A stretch of DNA of 64,000 bases from PALSA-1004 sp046596405 (GCA_046596405.1 JBKJMN010000021.1:1-64000); one strand, 5' to 3'. Shown: positions 44,765 through 53,707, counted from the stretch's first letter. Notes: a model not told the origin generated them from the letters alone. A program made the numbers and translations.

Positions 44765-45553
44765 ATGAAGTTCCTGCAAAGCTGGCGCGTGCGCAAGGCC
44801 GCGGACGACAATGAATCGGTTTATATCAGCGAAAAATTCGGCGTGCGCACGCTGCATATCGGCAGCGACACGGTACAAAGCTCGATGCGCATCGCGCGGC
44901 CGAACGATCTCGAAGTGTCGTATACGCGCAGCATGATGGCGTTTCTGCTCTTCAAACCGGAGCCTGAGACGGTGCTCATGATCGGACTGGGCGGCGGCTC
45001 CATCGCCAAATTTATCTATCACCAGTTGCCGAACACGCGCACCATCGCGATCGAAGTCAGTTCGCAGGTGGTCGACATCGCGCGCCAGTACTTCTACGTA
45101 CCGCGCAACGATGACCGGCTCGACATCATCGCCACCGACGGCGCCGCCTTTGTGCGGGACCACGCTATCGGTGCCGACGTAATGGTCGTCGATGGATACG
45201 ACGCGGAATCCCAGGTCGAGGCGTTGTGCTCGCCGGCGTTTTACCGTGATTGCGCGCGTGCGCTCGCCGACGATGGCATTCTGGTGGTCAATTTGTGGGG
45301 CGGCGACCGCAACTTCACGACGTGTGTTAACCGCCTCGCCAAAGCGTTCGACGGGTTGGTGGCATGCCTGCCCGCGGGCAAACCGGGCAATATCGCGGCG
45401 TTTGCTTTCAAACGCAGTCCGGGGCGGCCGGCGTGGCAGGATTTACATGCGCGCGCGGAGCAACTTGAAGCCCGTTACGGGCTTGAATTCACGCGTTTCG
45501 TGAAAGAGTTCACACTGATGAATCCGCACGACGCAGAGCGCCTGCTCTTGTAG
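44765..45553 (+). CDS. Spermidine-synthase-like methyltransferase-fold protein
   Basis: A 262-aa protein from ATG 44765; a GTG at 44741 is in frame but has no ribosome site. It has the aminopropyltransferase-type fold: VLMIGLGGGSIAKFIY, IAIEVSSQVVDIARQYF, and VMVVDGYDAESQ. These proteins are related to SpeE, but many single copies of this type are not proven polyamine enzymes; the N-terminal substrate segment is shorter than in SpeE. It lies between divergent proS and rppH. Confidence 0.8.
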   Translation: MKFLQSWRVRKAADDNESVYISEKFGVRTLHIGSDTVQSSMRIARPNDLEVSYTRSMMAFLLFKPEPETVLMIGLGGGSIAKFIYHQLPNTRTIAIEVSSQVVDIARQYFYVPRNDDRLDIIATDGAAFVRDHAIGADVMVVDGYDAESQVEALCSPAFYRDCARALADDGILVVNLWGGDRNFTTCVNRLAKAFDGLVACLPAGKPGNIAAFAFKRSPGRPAWQDLHARAEQLEARYGLEFTRFVKEFTLMNPHDAERLLL

Positions 45554-45625
45554 CAAAGCGGCTTTCAATTCCACCGGCTTTGTGGAAGAATCTGACTCAA
45601 TCAGCGCATACACAGGGTGACTCAC

Positions 45626-46138
45626 ATGATCGATCGTGACGGGTATCGCCCCAATGTCGGCATCATCATCTGCAATCTGAAAAATGAGGTCTTCTGGGGC
45701 AAGCGCGTCAAAGAACATTCATGGCAGTTCCCGCAGGGCGGCATCAAGGCCGGTGAAACGCCCGAGCGCGCGATGTTCCGCGAACTGCACGAGGAAGTGG
45801 GTCTCGGCGCCGAACACGTGCGGATACTCGGCCGCACGCGCGACTGGCTGCGCTACGAAGTTCCCGAACAATGGGTGCGCCGCGAGTGGCGCGGTAATTA
45901 CAAGGGGCAGAAACAGATCTGGTATTTGCTGCGCCTCGTCGGTCGCGATTGCGACGTGCACCTGCGGGCGTGCGAAAAGCCCGAATTCGATGCGTGGCGC
46001 TGGAACGATTATTGGGTGCCGCTCGAATCGGTGATCGAGTTTAAGCGGGACGTTTATCAGCTCGCATTGAACGAGCTCGCGAAGTACTTGCACCGCAATC
46101 CGCACGAAAGGCGCCCGCACGTCGCCAGCGCGCCCTGA
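45626..46138 (+). CDS. rppH: RNA pyrophosphohydrolase RppH
   Basis: A 170-aa Nudix enzyme that removes pyrophosphate from mRNA 5' ends and starts decay. ATG 45626 has AGGGTGA at 6 nt. It begins MIDRDGYRPNVGIIICN and has a complete Nudix box GGIKAGETPERAMFRELHEE followed by VGL. The length is normal. Confidence 0.95.
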   Translation: MIDRDGYRPNVGIIICNLKNEVFWGKRVKEHSWQFPQGGIKAGETPERAMFRELHEEVGLGAEHVRILGRTRDWLRYEVPEQWVRREWRGNYKGQKQIWYLLRLVGRDCDVHLRACEKPEFDAWRWNDYWVPLESVIEFKRDVYQLALNELAKYLHRNPHERRPHVASAP

Positions 46139-46161
46139 ACGTCCCGCGCGCACCCGCGCAA

Positions 46162-46190
46162 TTGACAGTTTTCGCCCGGAGTTTTACACT
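46162..46190 (+). promoter_or_regulatory. Strong sigma-70 promoter of rubrerythrin
   Basis: TTGACA, 17 bp, TACACT; transcription expected near 46197. It gives a leader of about 120 nt before ATG 46318. Confidence 0.75.
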
Positions 46191-46200
46191 GGTTTCACGG

Positions 46201-46217
46201 ATTAGATTCAGTCTAAT
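46201..46217 (+). promoter_or_regulatory. Possible operator of rubrerythrin
   Basis: A perfect inverted repeat ATTAGA-ttcag-TCTAAT lies just after the expected transcription start, a position suited to repression. The regulator is unknown; a redox- or iron-sensing factor would fit the gene's role. Confidence 0.5.
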
Positions 46218-46317
46218 TACGTGTCCGGTCGGGCAATCGTGTGTATGCAAGTATGAGCCCGGCCGATATCGCGCCGGCCCCGCGGGCCGGACGGCATTGA
46301 ATAACAGGAGAAAAGCG

Positions 46318-46737
46318 ATGGAACTCAAAGGATCGAAAACCGAAGGGAATCTGAAGGCCGCGTTCGCGGGCGAATCGCAAGCCAACCGCCGCTATCTTTA
46401 TTTCGCAGCGAAAGCCGACGTCGAAGGGCAGAACGACGTTGCCGCCGTGTTCCGTTCGACCGCGGAAGGCGAAACCGGCCATGCGCATGGCCATCTCGAG
46501 TATCTAGAGGCCGTGGGCGACCCGGCAACCGGGCTGCCGATCGGCAAGTCGCGCGATAACCTGAAAGCCGCGATCGCCGGCGAGACCCACGAGTACACGG
46601 ACATGTATCCCGGGATGTCGAAATCCGCGCGCCAGGAGGGTTTCGACGAAATCGCCGACTGGTTTGAGACGCTCGCAAAAGCCGAGCGCTCACATGCCAA
46701 TCGATTCCAGAAGTCACTCGACGCGCTGACCGACTGA
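46318..46737 (+). CDS. Rubrerythrin-family diiron protein without rubredoxin domain
   Basis: A 139-aa protein; ATG 46318 follows AGGAG. The ferritin-like four-helix bundle has the diiron ligands in AGESQANRRY, EGETGHAHGH, GETHEYTDMY and LAKAERSHANRF. The rubredoxin-type C-terminal domain with its Cys4 site is absent, as in sulerythrin-like forms, so electrons must come from a partner. Peroxide reduction is the expected role. A terminator follows; the Fe-S protein next door is a possible partner. Confidence 0.9.
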   Translation: MELKGSKTEGNLKAAFAGESQANRRYLYFAAKADVEGQNDVAAVFRSTAEGETGHAHGHLEYLEAVGDPATGLPIGKSRDNLKAAIAGETHEYTDMYPGMSKSARQEGFDEIADWFETLAKAERSHANRFQKSLDALTD

Positions 46738-46757
46738 CCGGGTAGCGGTTGCAAGCA

Positions 46758-46789
46758 GGCGGAAGGCTGACTAGCCTTTCGCCTTTTTT
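46758..46789 (+). terminator. Rho-independent terminator after rubrerythrin
   Basis: GGCGGAAGGC pairs with GCCTTTCGCC (one G-T pair) over a 6-nt loop, followed by six T. Expression of the downstream Fe-S gene is therefore reduced by it or comes from partial read-through. Confidence 0.88.
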
Positions 46790-46809
46790 CTGTTCCCTGA
46801 AAGCATCAC

Positions 46810-48138
46810 ATGACCACGCGCGAAGGCAGCCTCGAAGCGCCCACCCGCCATCCGCTGGGCTGGCAGGAGCCCGATTTTTACGATGAGCAAAAGGTCGTCG
46901 CGGAGCTCGAGCGCGTGTTCGATATCTGTCATGGCTGCCGGCGCTGCGTAAACCTGTGCACTGCGTTCCCGCGGCTATTCGACCTGATTGACGAAGGTAA
47001 AACCGGCGAACTCGACGGCGTCGACAAAAGCCGCTTCGGCGAGGTCGTCGATCGCTGTTATCTGTGCGACACCTGCTATATGACCAAGTGTCCTTACGTG
47101 CCGCCCCACCCCTGGAACGTAGATTTTCCGCACCTGATGCTGCGCGCGAAAGCGCTCAAGTACAAGCAGGGCGGAACTACGATGCGCGACAAGCTGCTGA
47201 CCTCCACCGATGCGGTCGGCAAACTCGCGACCATTCCCGTGGTCGTGCGTTTCGTGAATGCCGCGAACAAGTCGCCGCTCGCGCGTGGCGCGATGGACAA
47301 AGTGCTCGGCGTGCATAAAGACCGCGTGCTGCCGGAATACGCGGCCCGGAAATTCAGGGCTCAAGCGCATCCCGACGCGTCTTTTGCGGTGCGCGCAGGC
47401 AAGACGACACCGGGTAAAGTAGCCGTTTTCGCGACCTGCTATGTCAACTACAACGAACCCGGCCTTGGCCACGACTTGTTGAAGATACTTGCGCACAACG
47501 AGGTGCCGGCGATCGTCGTCGAGAAGGAAGCGTGCTGCGGCATGCCGAAACTCGAACTCGGCGATCTCGACGCGGTGGCTAAGTTGAAGGAAATCAATAT
47601 CCCGCACCTGGCGAAGCTCGCGCGCGAAGGATATGCGATTCTGACCGCGATTCCGTCGTGCACGTTGATGTTCAAACAGGAGCTGCCGCTGATGTTCCCT
47701 GACGATGCCGACGTCAAGGCCGTGAAGGCCGCCATGTTTGATCCCTTCGAATACCTGGTGATGCGCAACAAGGACGGGCTGCTGAAAACGGATTTCAAGC
47801 ACGGGCTCGGCAAAGTCTCGTATCACATACCGTGCCATTCGCGCGTGCAGAATGTCGGCCAGAAGACGCGCGAGATGCTGGCGCTGGTGCCCGCGACCGA
47901 GGTCAGCACGATCGAGAGGTGTTCGGGGCACGACGGCACCTGGGGCGTCAAAACCGAGTTTTTTGAGCAGTCGATGAAGATAGGCCGCCCCGTTTTCAGG
48001 CAAATGGCGGCGAGCGATCCGGATTTCATCAGCTCGGATTGCCCGATCGCGGCCCGCCATATCGAGCAGGGCATCGGCAAATCGCGCGCGCGCAAAGAGC
48101 ATCCGCTTGCATTGCTGCGTATCGCATACGGCCTCTAA
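46810..48138 (+). CDS. GlpC-like Fe-S oxidoreductase (two [4Fe-4S] sites and two CCG-type domains)
   Basis: A 442-aa protein. Two ferredoxin-type clusters are near the start: CHGCRRCVNLC and CYLCDTCYMTKCP. CCG-type cysteine segments follow: ATCYVNYNEPGLG, EKEACCGMPK, HIPCHSRVQN and ERCSGHDGTWG. This is the layout of GlpC and HdrD-type subunits. The neighbours rubrerythrin and DUF3501 are often found together with it, pointing to peroxide defence rather than glycerol-phosphate oxidation; no glpA or glpB is present. Confidence 0.88.
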   Translation: MTTREGSLEAPTRHPLGWQEPDFYDEQKVVAELERVFDICHGCRRCVNLCTAFPRLFDLIDEGKTGELDGVDKSRFGEVVDRCYLCDTCYMTKCPYVPPHPWNVDFPHLMLRAKALKYKQGGTTMRDKLLTSTDAVGKLATIPVVVRFVNAANKSPLARGAMDKVLGVHKDRVLPEYAARKFRAQAHPDASFAVRAGKTTPGKVAVFATCYVNYNEPGLGHDLLKILAHNEVPAIVVEKEACCGMPKLELGDLDAVAKLKEINIPHLAKLAREGYAILTAIPSCTLMFKQELPLMFPDDADVKAVKAAMFDPFEYLVMRNKDGLLKTDFKHGLGKVSYHIPCHSRVQNVGQKTREMLALVPATEVSTIERCSGHDGTWGVKTEFFEQSMKIGRPVFRQMAASDPDFISSDCPIAARHIEQGIGKSRARKEHPLALLRIAYGL

Positions 48139-48158
48139 ATTCTCCGCACGGATCAACG

Positions 48159-48746
48159 ATGACTCATATCACCGCCGGCAGCCTGCTCACGTTAGAAGCT
48201 TATGCGAAGCAGCGCAAGGATTTCCGCACGCGCGTGCTCGCGCACAAGAAGCAACGCACGGTGGCGCTCGGCGAGCACGTTACGCTCATCTTTGAAGACG
48301 AGCTCACGGTCCGCTATCAGATCCAGGAAATGCTGCGCGTCGAGCGCATTTTCGAGGAGGCCTGCATCCACGACGAGCTCGACGCCTACAATCCGCTGAT
48401 ACCCGACGGCAGCAACTGGAAGGCGACCATGTTGATCGAATATCCGGACGTCGCCGAGCGCCAGGTCAAACTTGCGCTGCTGCGCGGGATCGAGGACAAG
48501 GTATGGGTGCGCGTAACCGGATACGAACGTGTACACGCGGTCGCGGATGAAGACATGGAGCGCACGAACGACGAGAAGACCTCCGCCGTGCACTTCCTGC
48601 GCTTCGAGTTGACGCCGCCGATGACGGCTGCGCTGGGTGCCGGCGGCGATCTCGCCATCGGCGTCGACCACCCGGCCTATGGCGCAGCGGTCGACCGCGT
48701 GCCGGCGGCGGTGAAGTCGTCGCTGATTGCGGACTTGCGGGGCTGA
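48159..48746 (+). CDS. DUF3501 protein
   Basis: A 195-aa protein from ATG 48159, 20 bp after the Fe-S gene. Characteristic sequence: LLTLEAYAKQRKDFRTRVLA, FEDELTVRYQIQEMLRVERI, LIPDGSNWKATMLIEYPD. It has no signal, helix or cofactor motif that I recognise. Its link with rubrerythrin and the Fe-S protein suggests one functional unit. Confidence 0.9.
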   Translation: MTHITAGSLLTLEAYAKQRKDFRTRVLAHKKQRTVALGEHVTLIFEDELTVRYQIQEMLRVERIFEEACIHDELDAYNPLIPDGSNWKATMLIEYPDVAERQVKLALLRGIEDKVWVRVTGYERVHAVADEDMERTNDEKTSAVHFLRFELTPPMTAALGAGGDLAIGVDHPAYGAAVDRVPAAVKSSLIADLRG

Positions 48747-48747
48747 C

Positions 48748-49302
48748 ATGGGATGGTCCTCTGTGCGAAATCCGGCGGCAGTGTGTGCGCTCATGCTGCC
48801 GCTCTGCGCCTCCGCGCAGCTCTTGGAGCTGCTGACTGGCGAGCCCGATCCGGAAAAAAAGGAATTCGTCGAACGCGAAGTCAAGCTGCCGCCGCTGCCC
48901 AAGCCGGAAAATCTGCTCGAGTTTCACCCGAGCGCGGCGAATGCCAACAAGTTTTTCATCGACGCCACTTCCATTTCGATAGACTCCGACGGCACCGTGC
49001 GCTATACGCTGGTGGTTAAAAGCCCGGGCGGCGCCGAAAACATTTCGTACGAGGGTATTCGCTGCGAGACTATCGAGCAGAAGTATTTCGCGTTCGGCCG
49101 CCGCGACGGCACGTGGTCAGAGGCGCGTGCCCCGCTTTGGCGCAAGATCCACTATAAGGACATTAACCGCCAGTACGGCGTGCTCTACGCCAGTTACTTC
49201 TGCCCCGACGGCAGTCCCATCCGCTCCGCCAGGGATGCGATCAATCGTTTCAAGTATGGCGCGCCGTACGGCGAGCCACCGCGCACCAGCAACGGACGCT
49301 AG
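48748..49302 (+). CDS. CNP1-like secreted protein
   Basis: A 184-aa protein starting 1 bp after DUF3501 (a GTG-type start 7 codons earlier overlaps it). It has a signal peptide (NPAAVCALMLPLCASAQ) and the CNP1-like pattern FFIDATSISIDSDGTVRYTL, ISYEGIRCET, and a second Cys in ASYFCPDG. Function is unknown; a periplasmic location is expected. Confidence 0.85.
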   Translation: MGWSSVRNPAAVCALMLPLCASAQLLELLTGEPDPEKKEFVEREVKLPPLPKPENLLEFHPSAANANKFFIDATSISIDSDGTVRYTLVVKSPGGAENISYEGIRCETIEQKYFAFGRRDGTWSEARAPLWRKIHYKDINRQYGVLYASYFCPDGSPIRSARDAINRFKYGAPYGEPPRTSNGR

Positions 49303-49313
49303 CGCGCCTTCTT

Positions 49314-49331
49314 CGCCCCTGCGTCGGGGCG
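49314..49331. terminator. Small stem between converging CNP1-like gene and proB
   Basis: CGCCCC-tgcgtc-GGGGCG, symmetrical, between the two converging ends. Without a T-run its effect as terminator is doubtful. Confidence 0.35.
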
Positions 49332-49337
49332 CGTGGC

Positions 49338-50456
49338 CTAGAGCAGGACCAGATTGTCGCGGTGGATCAGTTCCGGCTCGTCGACGTAGCCGAGTTTGGC
49401 TTCGATCTCGCTCGACGGCGTTTTCAGGATTCGGCGCGTTTCGCCCGCGCTATAGTTGACCAGCCCGCGCGCGATTTCTGCGCCGTCCGGGCCGCAGCAA
49501 CCGACCGCTTCACCGCGCTCGAATTCACCCGTGACTTCGTATACGCCAATCGGCAGCAGGCTCGTTCGCTGCTCGCGCAGCGCCTTGACCGCGCCGGCAT
49601 CGAGTATCAGCTTGCCGCGAACCTGCAGGTGATCGGCAAGCCATTGTTTGCGCGCGGCCAGTGTCTGGGTCTGCGCTTTCAACAAGGTCCCGATGCGTTC
49701 CCCGCGCGCGAGCCGCACGAGAACCTGCTCCTCGCGGCCGGAGGCGATTATCGTATGCGCGCCGCTGCGCGCCGCGCGCTTGGCCGCGAGCACTTTCGTG
49801 AGCATGCCGCCCAGTCCGATGGCGCTGCCCGCACCGCCGGCAATTTTTTCCAGTTCCGGGTCGCCCGCGCGTGCTTCGTGGAGCAGCGTCGCTTGCGGAT
49901 TTTTGCGCGGGTCCGCCGAAAAAAGCCCGGCCTGGTCGGTGAGGATCACCAGCACGTCGGCCTCGACCAGATTGGTCACTAAAGCGCCCAGCGTGTCGTT
50001 GTCGCCGACGCGAATTTCGTCGGTCGCGACCGTATCGTTTTCGTTGATGATCGGAATGACGCCCAGATCGAGCAGGGTGCGCAGGGTGGAGCGGGCGTTC
50101 AGATAGCGTTTGCGGTCCGCCATGTCCTCGTGCGTCAGAAGAATCTGCGATGTGAGCAGCGAATGCTCGCGGAACCGGGATTCGTATGCTTCGATCAGGC
50201 CCATCTGGCCGACGGCCGCGGCCGCCTGGAGTTCGTGTACGGCGCTTGGCCGCCGCTTCCAGCCGAGCCTCTGCATGCCTTCGGCGATTGCACCGCTAGA
50301 CACCAGCAGCACCTCGCGACCTAGTTTGCGCAATTCGGCGATTTGGGCAACCCAGCGCGCGAGCGCGGCGTGGTCGAGTCCCTGCCCCTGGTTGGTGACC
50401 AGGCTACTGCCGACTTTAACGACCAGCCGTTTGGCGTTGGCAATTTCGGAGTTCAT
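49338..50456 (-). CDS. proB: Glutamate 5-kinase
   Basis: A 372-aa enzyme for the first step of proline synthesis, phosphorylating glutamate. ATG 50456 starts MNSEIANAKRLVVKVGSSLV; the longer frame is inside the obgE region. The kinase domain has LLVSSGAIAEGM, INENDTVATDEIRVGDND, and GGMLTKVLAAKRA; a PUA domain occupies residues of about 280-365. It lies downstream of obgE with rplU and rpmA, the usual order. Confidence 0.96.
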   Translation of the reverse strand: MNSEIANAKRLVVKVGSSLVTNQGQGLDHAALARWVAQIAELRKLGREVLLVSSGAIAEGMQRLGWKRRPSAVHELQAAAAVGQMGLIEAYESRFREHSLLTSQILLTHEDMADRKRYLNARSTLRTLLDLGVIPIINENDTVATDEIRVGDNDTLGALVTNLVEADVLVILTDQAGLFSADPRKNPQATLLHEARAGDPELEKIAGGAGSAIGLGGMLTKVLAAKRAARSGAHTIIASGREEQVLVRLARGERIGTLLKAQTQTLAARKQWLADHLQVRGKLILDAGAVKALREQRTSLLPIGVYEVTGEFERGEAVGCCGPDGAEIARGLVNYSAGETRRILKTPSSEIEAKLGYVDEPELIHRDNLVLL

Positions 50457-50484
50457 TTCGTTCGCACCATGAGCCGGCGGCAGC

Positions 50485-51558
50485 TCAGGAATCGGCGCGC
50501 GCCGGGTGCTCGCCGGCTTCGGCGTCATCGCTCGCAGACGCCGTCCCGCGCGTCGCATCCACGTGCTGCATGATCGCGAAAGTGAGTTCTTTGCACCCCG
50601 TGCCGCTCAATGCTGAAATGATAAAGCTTTTGTCGCGCCAGCCAATATCAGCCAGGAATTGCTGCACGCGCTGCGCCTGATCTTCAGGCGCGAGCAAATC
50701 AGCCTTGTTGAGCACGACCCAACGCGGCTTGTCGAACAGCGTTTCATCGTATTTTTTCAACTCGTTGACGATGGCGCGTGCTTCGGCGACCGGATCGGTG
50801 TCCGGATCGAACGGGGCGATGTCGACGATATGCAGCAAGAGGCGCGTGCGCGCGAGATGGCGCAGAAACTGGTGGCCGAGGCCGGCGCCTTCGGCAGCAC
50901 CTTCGATGAGCCCGGGTATATCGGCGATTACGAAACTGCGGTTGTTGTCGACGCGCACCACCCCGAGATTGGGGTGCAAAGTGGTGAACGGATAATCGGC
51001 TACCTTGGGGCGCGCCGCCGAGACCGCGCGGATAAAAGTCGACTTGCCGGCATTCGGCATGCCGAGCAGGCCCACGTCGGCGAGCACCTTCAACTCGAAC
51101 TTGAGCTTCCGCGATTCGCCCGGCATGCCGCGCGTGAACTGGCGCGGCGCGCGGTTGGTGCTCGACTTGAAATTCAGATTGCCCAGGCCGCCATCGCCGC
51201 CCTTCGCGAGCAGCGCTTTTTCCTCGTGCGTTGCGAGGTCTGCGAGAACTTCGGCCGTTTCAAAATCGCTGACCACGGTGCCAACCGGCACGCGGAGGAG
51301 CACGTCGTCCGCGGATTTTCCGTTGCAGTCCGCGCCGGCTCCCGCCGCGCCGTTCTTCGCGCGATGGATGCGCGCAAAGCGGTAGTCGACCAGAGTGTTG
51401 ATGTTGCGGTCGGCGATCGCGTAGATGCTGCCCCCGCGTCCGCCGTCGCCGCCATCGGGTCCGCCGCGCGGCACGAATTTCTCGCGCCGGAAGGATGCCG
51501 AGCCGTCGCCGCCCTTGCCAGCGTGCAATTCGACGGTCGTTTCGTCGATGAATTTCAT
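50485..51558 (-). CDS. obgE: Obg GTPase, ribosome assembly
   Basis: A 357-aa GTPase acting in 50S assembly. The Gly-rich Obg fold covers residues 1-160 (DGGRGGSIYAIAD, KGGDGGLGNLNFKSSTN). The G-domain motifs follow: GMPNAGKST, DIPGLIEGA, NKADLL. The C-terminus is short. The gene is separated from rpmA by a terminator, so expression relies on read-through or a separate promoter. Confidence 0.96.
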   Translation of the reverse strand: MKFIDETTVELHAGKGGDGSASFRREKFVPRGGPDGGDGGRGGSIYAIADRNINTLVDYRFARIHRAKNGAAGAGADCNGKSADDVLLRVPVGTVVSDFETAEVLADLATHEEKALLAKGGDGGLGNLNFKSSTNRAPRQFTRGMPGESRKLKFELKVLADVGLLGMPNAGKSTFIRAVSAARPKVADYPFTTLHPNLGVVRVDNNRSFVIADIPGLIEGAAEGAGLGHQFLRHLARTRLLLHIVDIAPFDPDTDPVAEARAIVNELKKYDETLFDKPRWVVLNKADLLAPEDQAQRVQQFLADIGWRDKSFIISALSGTGCKELTFAIMQHVDATRGTASASDDAEAGEHPARADS

Positions 51559-51702
51559 TGGCGTGACGCCGCGGGCGGCGGACTAATCGCACGCGAATAA
51601 ATATCAACTCGGAACTTGCTCATCTTCCGGTGCTCTTTTAGGTTGGTGCTGCTGCTGACATTTTCTGCGCCGGAATTGTAATTTGTAGCGCGGCGGGGAA
51701 AC

Positions 51703-51733
51703 AAAAAAGCCCTGCGCAGCGGCAGGGCTTTTG
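51703..51733 (-). terminator. Rho-independent terminator after rplU-rpmA
   Basis: AAGCCCTGC pairs with GCAGGGCTT over a 6-nt loop, with T-run on the minus strand. It limits read-through from the strong ribosomal-protein promoter into obgE and proB. Confidence 0.85.
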
Positions 51734-51751
51734 ATGCGTTACGAGCCTGCT

Positions 51752-52012
51752 CTACGCAGCGGGAACGATATTGACAGTTCTTTTCCTGGCCGATCCTTTG
51801 ATTGCAAACTGAACGGTTCCTGGGATCAGCGCAAACAGGGTGTGGTCTTTGCCGATGCCAACGTTAACGCCCGGGTGCACCTGCGTACCGCGCTGGCGCA
51901 CGATGATGCTGCCCGCGGTGATAAGTTCCCCGCCGTACGCTTTGACGCCGAGGCGCTTGGAATTCGAATCGCGGCCGTTGCGTGAGCTGCCGCCTGCTTT
52001 CTTATGTGCCAT
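51752..52012 (-). CDS. rpmA: 50S ribosomal protein L27
   Basis: An 86-aa protein with the family start MAHKKAGGSSRNGRDSNSKR and IIVRQRGTQVHPGVNVG. L27 reaches the peptidyl transferase centre. It follows rplU after 9 bp. Confidence 0.97.
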   Translation of the reverse strand: MAHKKAGGSSRNGRDSNSKRLGVKAYGGELITAGSIIVRQRGTQVHPGVNVGIGKDHTLFALIPGTVQFAIKGSARKRTVNIVPAA

Positions 52013-52021
52013 TTGGTGCTC

Positions 52022-52333
52022 CTATCCAGCAATGCCGAGAATTTCGATCTCGGTGTAATTTTGGCGGTGGCCCTGGGACTTGCGATAATGCTTGCGGCGG
52101 CGCATTTTGAAAATGTGCACCTTGTCGCCGCGTCCGTGGGACACGATTTTTGCGGTGACCGACGCGCCCGCCACGAGCGGCGTGCCAAGTGCTACCTTGT
52201 CGCCGTCGGCGACCATCAGCACCTGGTCGATCACGATTTCGGAACCGACGTCAGCCGCGAGCTGTTCGATTTTTAGTTTGGCGCCTGAAGCGACACGGTA
52301 CTGCTTGCCGCCGGTTGATATGACCGCATACAT
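52022..52333 (-). CDS. rplU: 50S ribosomal protein L21
   Basis: A 103-aa protein from ATG 52333, with AAAGGA upstream. It starts MYAVISTGGKQYRV and has KMRRRKHYRKSQGHRQNYTE. It is driven by a near-consensus promoter and transcribed with rpmA, divergent from ispB. Confidence 0.97.
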   Translation of the reverse strand: MYAVISTGGKQYRVASGAKLKIEQLAADVGSEIVIDQVLMVADGDKVALGTPLVAGASVTAKIVSHGRGDKVHIFKMRRRKHYRKSQGHRQNYTEIEILGIAG

Positions 52334-52381
52334 GATTGGATCCTTTTTCACCGCTGACGAGCCGGATTCGGAAAACCGAGC

Positions 52382-52410
52382 ATTATACCCAAAGGCGATT
52401 TTTCAGTCAA
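52382..52410 (-). promoter_or_regulatory. Sigma-70 promoter of rplU-rpmA
   Basis: TTGACT, exactly 17 bp, TATAAT on the minus strand, 49 bp before the rplU start. It is the closest match to consensus in the window, fitting a ribosomal protein operon. Confidence 0.88.
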
Positions 52411-52509
52411 AGCATAGTAAAATGAGTCACTTGCCAGCATCGTCGCCGCCCTGAAGCGTGCCCTTCGGGCGCGCAACCAGCGGGTAGCGCCATTCTTCAC
52501 TGTAGCCTG

Positions 52510-53478
52510 ATGTCAGTTCCCTTTATTCAAGACCTTATCGCCGCGGATATGCGCGCAGTGGATGCGATTATCCACCAGCGCCTGACGTCCGAAGTCGCCT
52601 TGGTCCGCGAGGTCGCCAGATACATCATCGGCAGCGGCGGCAAACGGCTGCGGCCCGCGCTTGTAATCCTGTCCGCGGGCGCGTTCGGTTACCGCGGTAC
52701 CCAGCATCATGAACTGGCGGCGGTCGTCGAATTCATCCATACGGCGACGCTCTTGCATGACGACGTCGTGGACGCGTCGGAATTGCGCCGCGGCAATCCG
52801 ACCGCCAACGCCCTGTTCGGCAATGCCGCGAGCGTGCTGGTCGGCGATTTCGTTTACTCGCGCGCGTTCCAGATGATGGTCGACGTCGAAAGCATGCGCG
52901 TTATGCAGGTGTTGGCCGGCGCCACGAACGTGATCGCCGAAGGCGAAGTGCTGCAGTTGATGAATTGCCACAACACGGCCATCGACGAACACGAGTACCT
53001 TAAGGTGATCCGCTACAAAACCGCCAAGTTGTTCGAGGCCGCGACGCGCCTTGGCGCGATTCTTGGTTGCGCTGAGCCGGCGCTCGAAGCGGCGATGGCT
53101 GACTACGGCATGCATCTGGGAACCGCGTTTCAGCTGATCGACGACGTGCTCGACTATTCGGGCGACAACAAAGCCACCGGCAAAAACGTCGGCGATGATC
53201 TGGCGGAAGGCAAGCCGACGCTGCCGTTGATTTATGCGATGAAACACGGCAATGCGGCTGAGGCCGCGCTGATAAAAAAAGCGATCGAGGAGGGCGGTCT
53301 CGGCGAACTCGAGCAAGTCATCAACGCGATCCAGCGCAGCGGCGCGCTCGACTACACCCGGCGCCAGGCCGAGGCGGAGGCGCGGGCAGCCGGCGTCGCA
53401 CTGGCGATACTGCCAAATTCAATTTACCGCGATTCTTTGCTACAATTGGCGGAGTTTGCCGTTACACGCAATTACTAA
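52510..53478 (+). CDS. ispB: Octaprenyl diphosphate synthase
   Basis: A 322-aa prenyltransferase making the ubiquinone side chain. Both Asp-rich motifs are present: LLHDDVVDASELRRGNPTAN and QLIDDVLDYSGD; GSGGKRLRPAL binds the allylic or homoallylic substrate. ATG 52510. It is divergent from rplU, the usual arrangement; its end touches an inverted repeat. Confidence 0.94.
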   Translation: MSVPFIQDLIAADMRAVDAIIHQRLTSEVALVREVARYIIGSGGKRLRPALVILSAGAFGYRGTQHHELAAVVEFIHTATLLHDDVVDASELRRGNPTANALFGNAASVLVGDFVYSRAFQMMVDVESMRVMQVLAGATNVIAEGEVLQLMNCHNTAIDEHEYLKVIRYKTAKLFEAATRLGAILGCAEPALEAAMADYGMHLGTAFQLIDDVLDYSGDNKATGKNVGDDLAEGKPTLPLIYAMKHGNAAEAALIKKAIEEGGLGELEQVINAIQRSGALDYTRRQAEAEARAAGVALAILPNSIYRDSLLQLAEFAVTRNY

Positions 53479-53585
53479 GAGCGCCTGACACCATAAAACA
53501 CGGGTGACAAAGCGTCGCGACTTGCTTCGCGTTCTGAGCCAAAATCGTGACAGCGCATCACGCGTTTTATGGTGTTAGGCGCTCT
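53478..53585. repeat. 25-bp inverted repeat flanking a 58-bp core
   Basis: The left arm 53478-53502 and right arm 53561-53585 are inverted copies matching at 23 of 25 positions (AGAGCGCCTGACACCATAAA... on the left). The left arm begins inside the last base of the ispB stop and the tRNA-Pro gene starts 46 bp after the right arm. A further short stem (AAGGGCACG / CGTGCCCCTT-type) lies at 53586-53610. The unit may be a small non-autonomous element or a large RNA hairpin; no transposase is present. Confidence 0.75.
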
Positions 53586-53630
53586 AAGGGCACGCCAACA
53601 CGTGCCCCTTGTAGTTGGAGCGCAGCAAAT

Positions 53631-53707
<77 letters not shown>

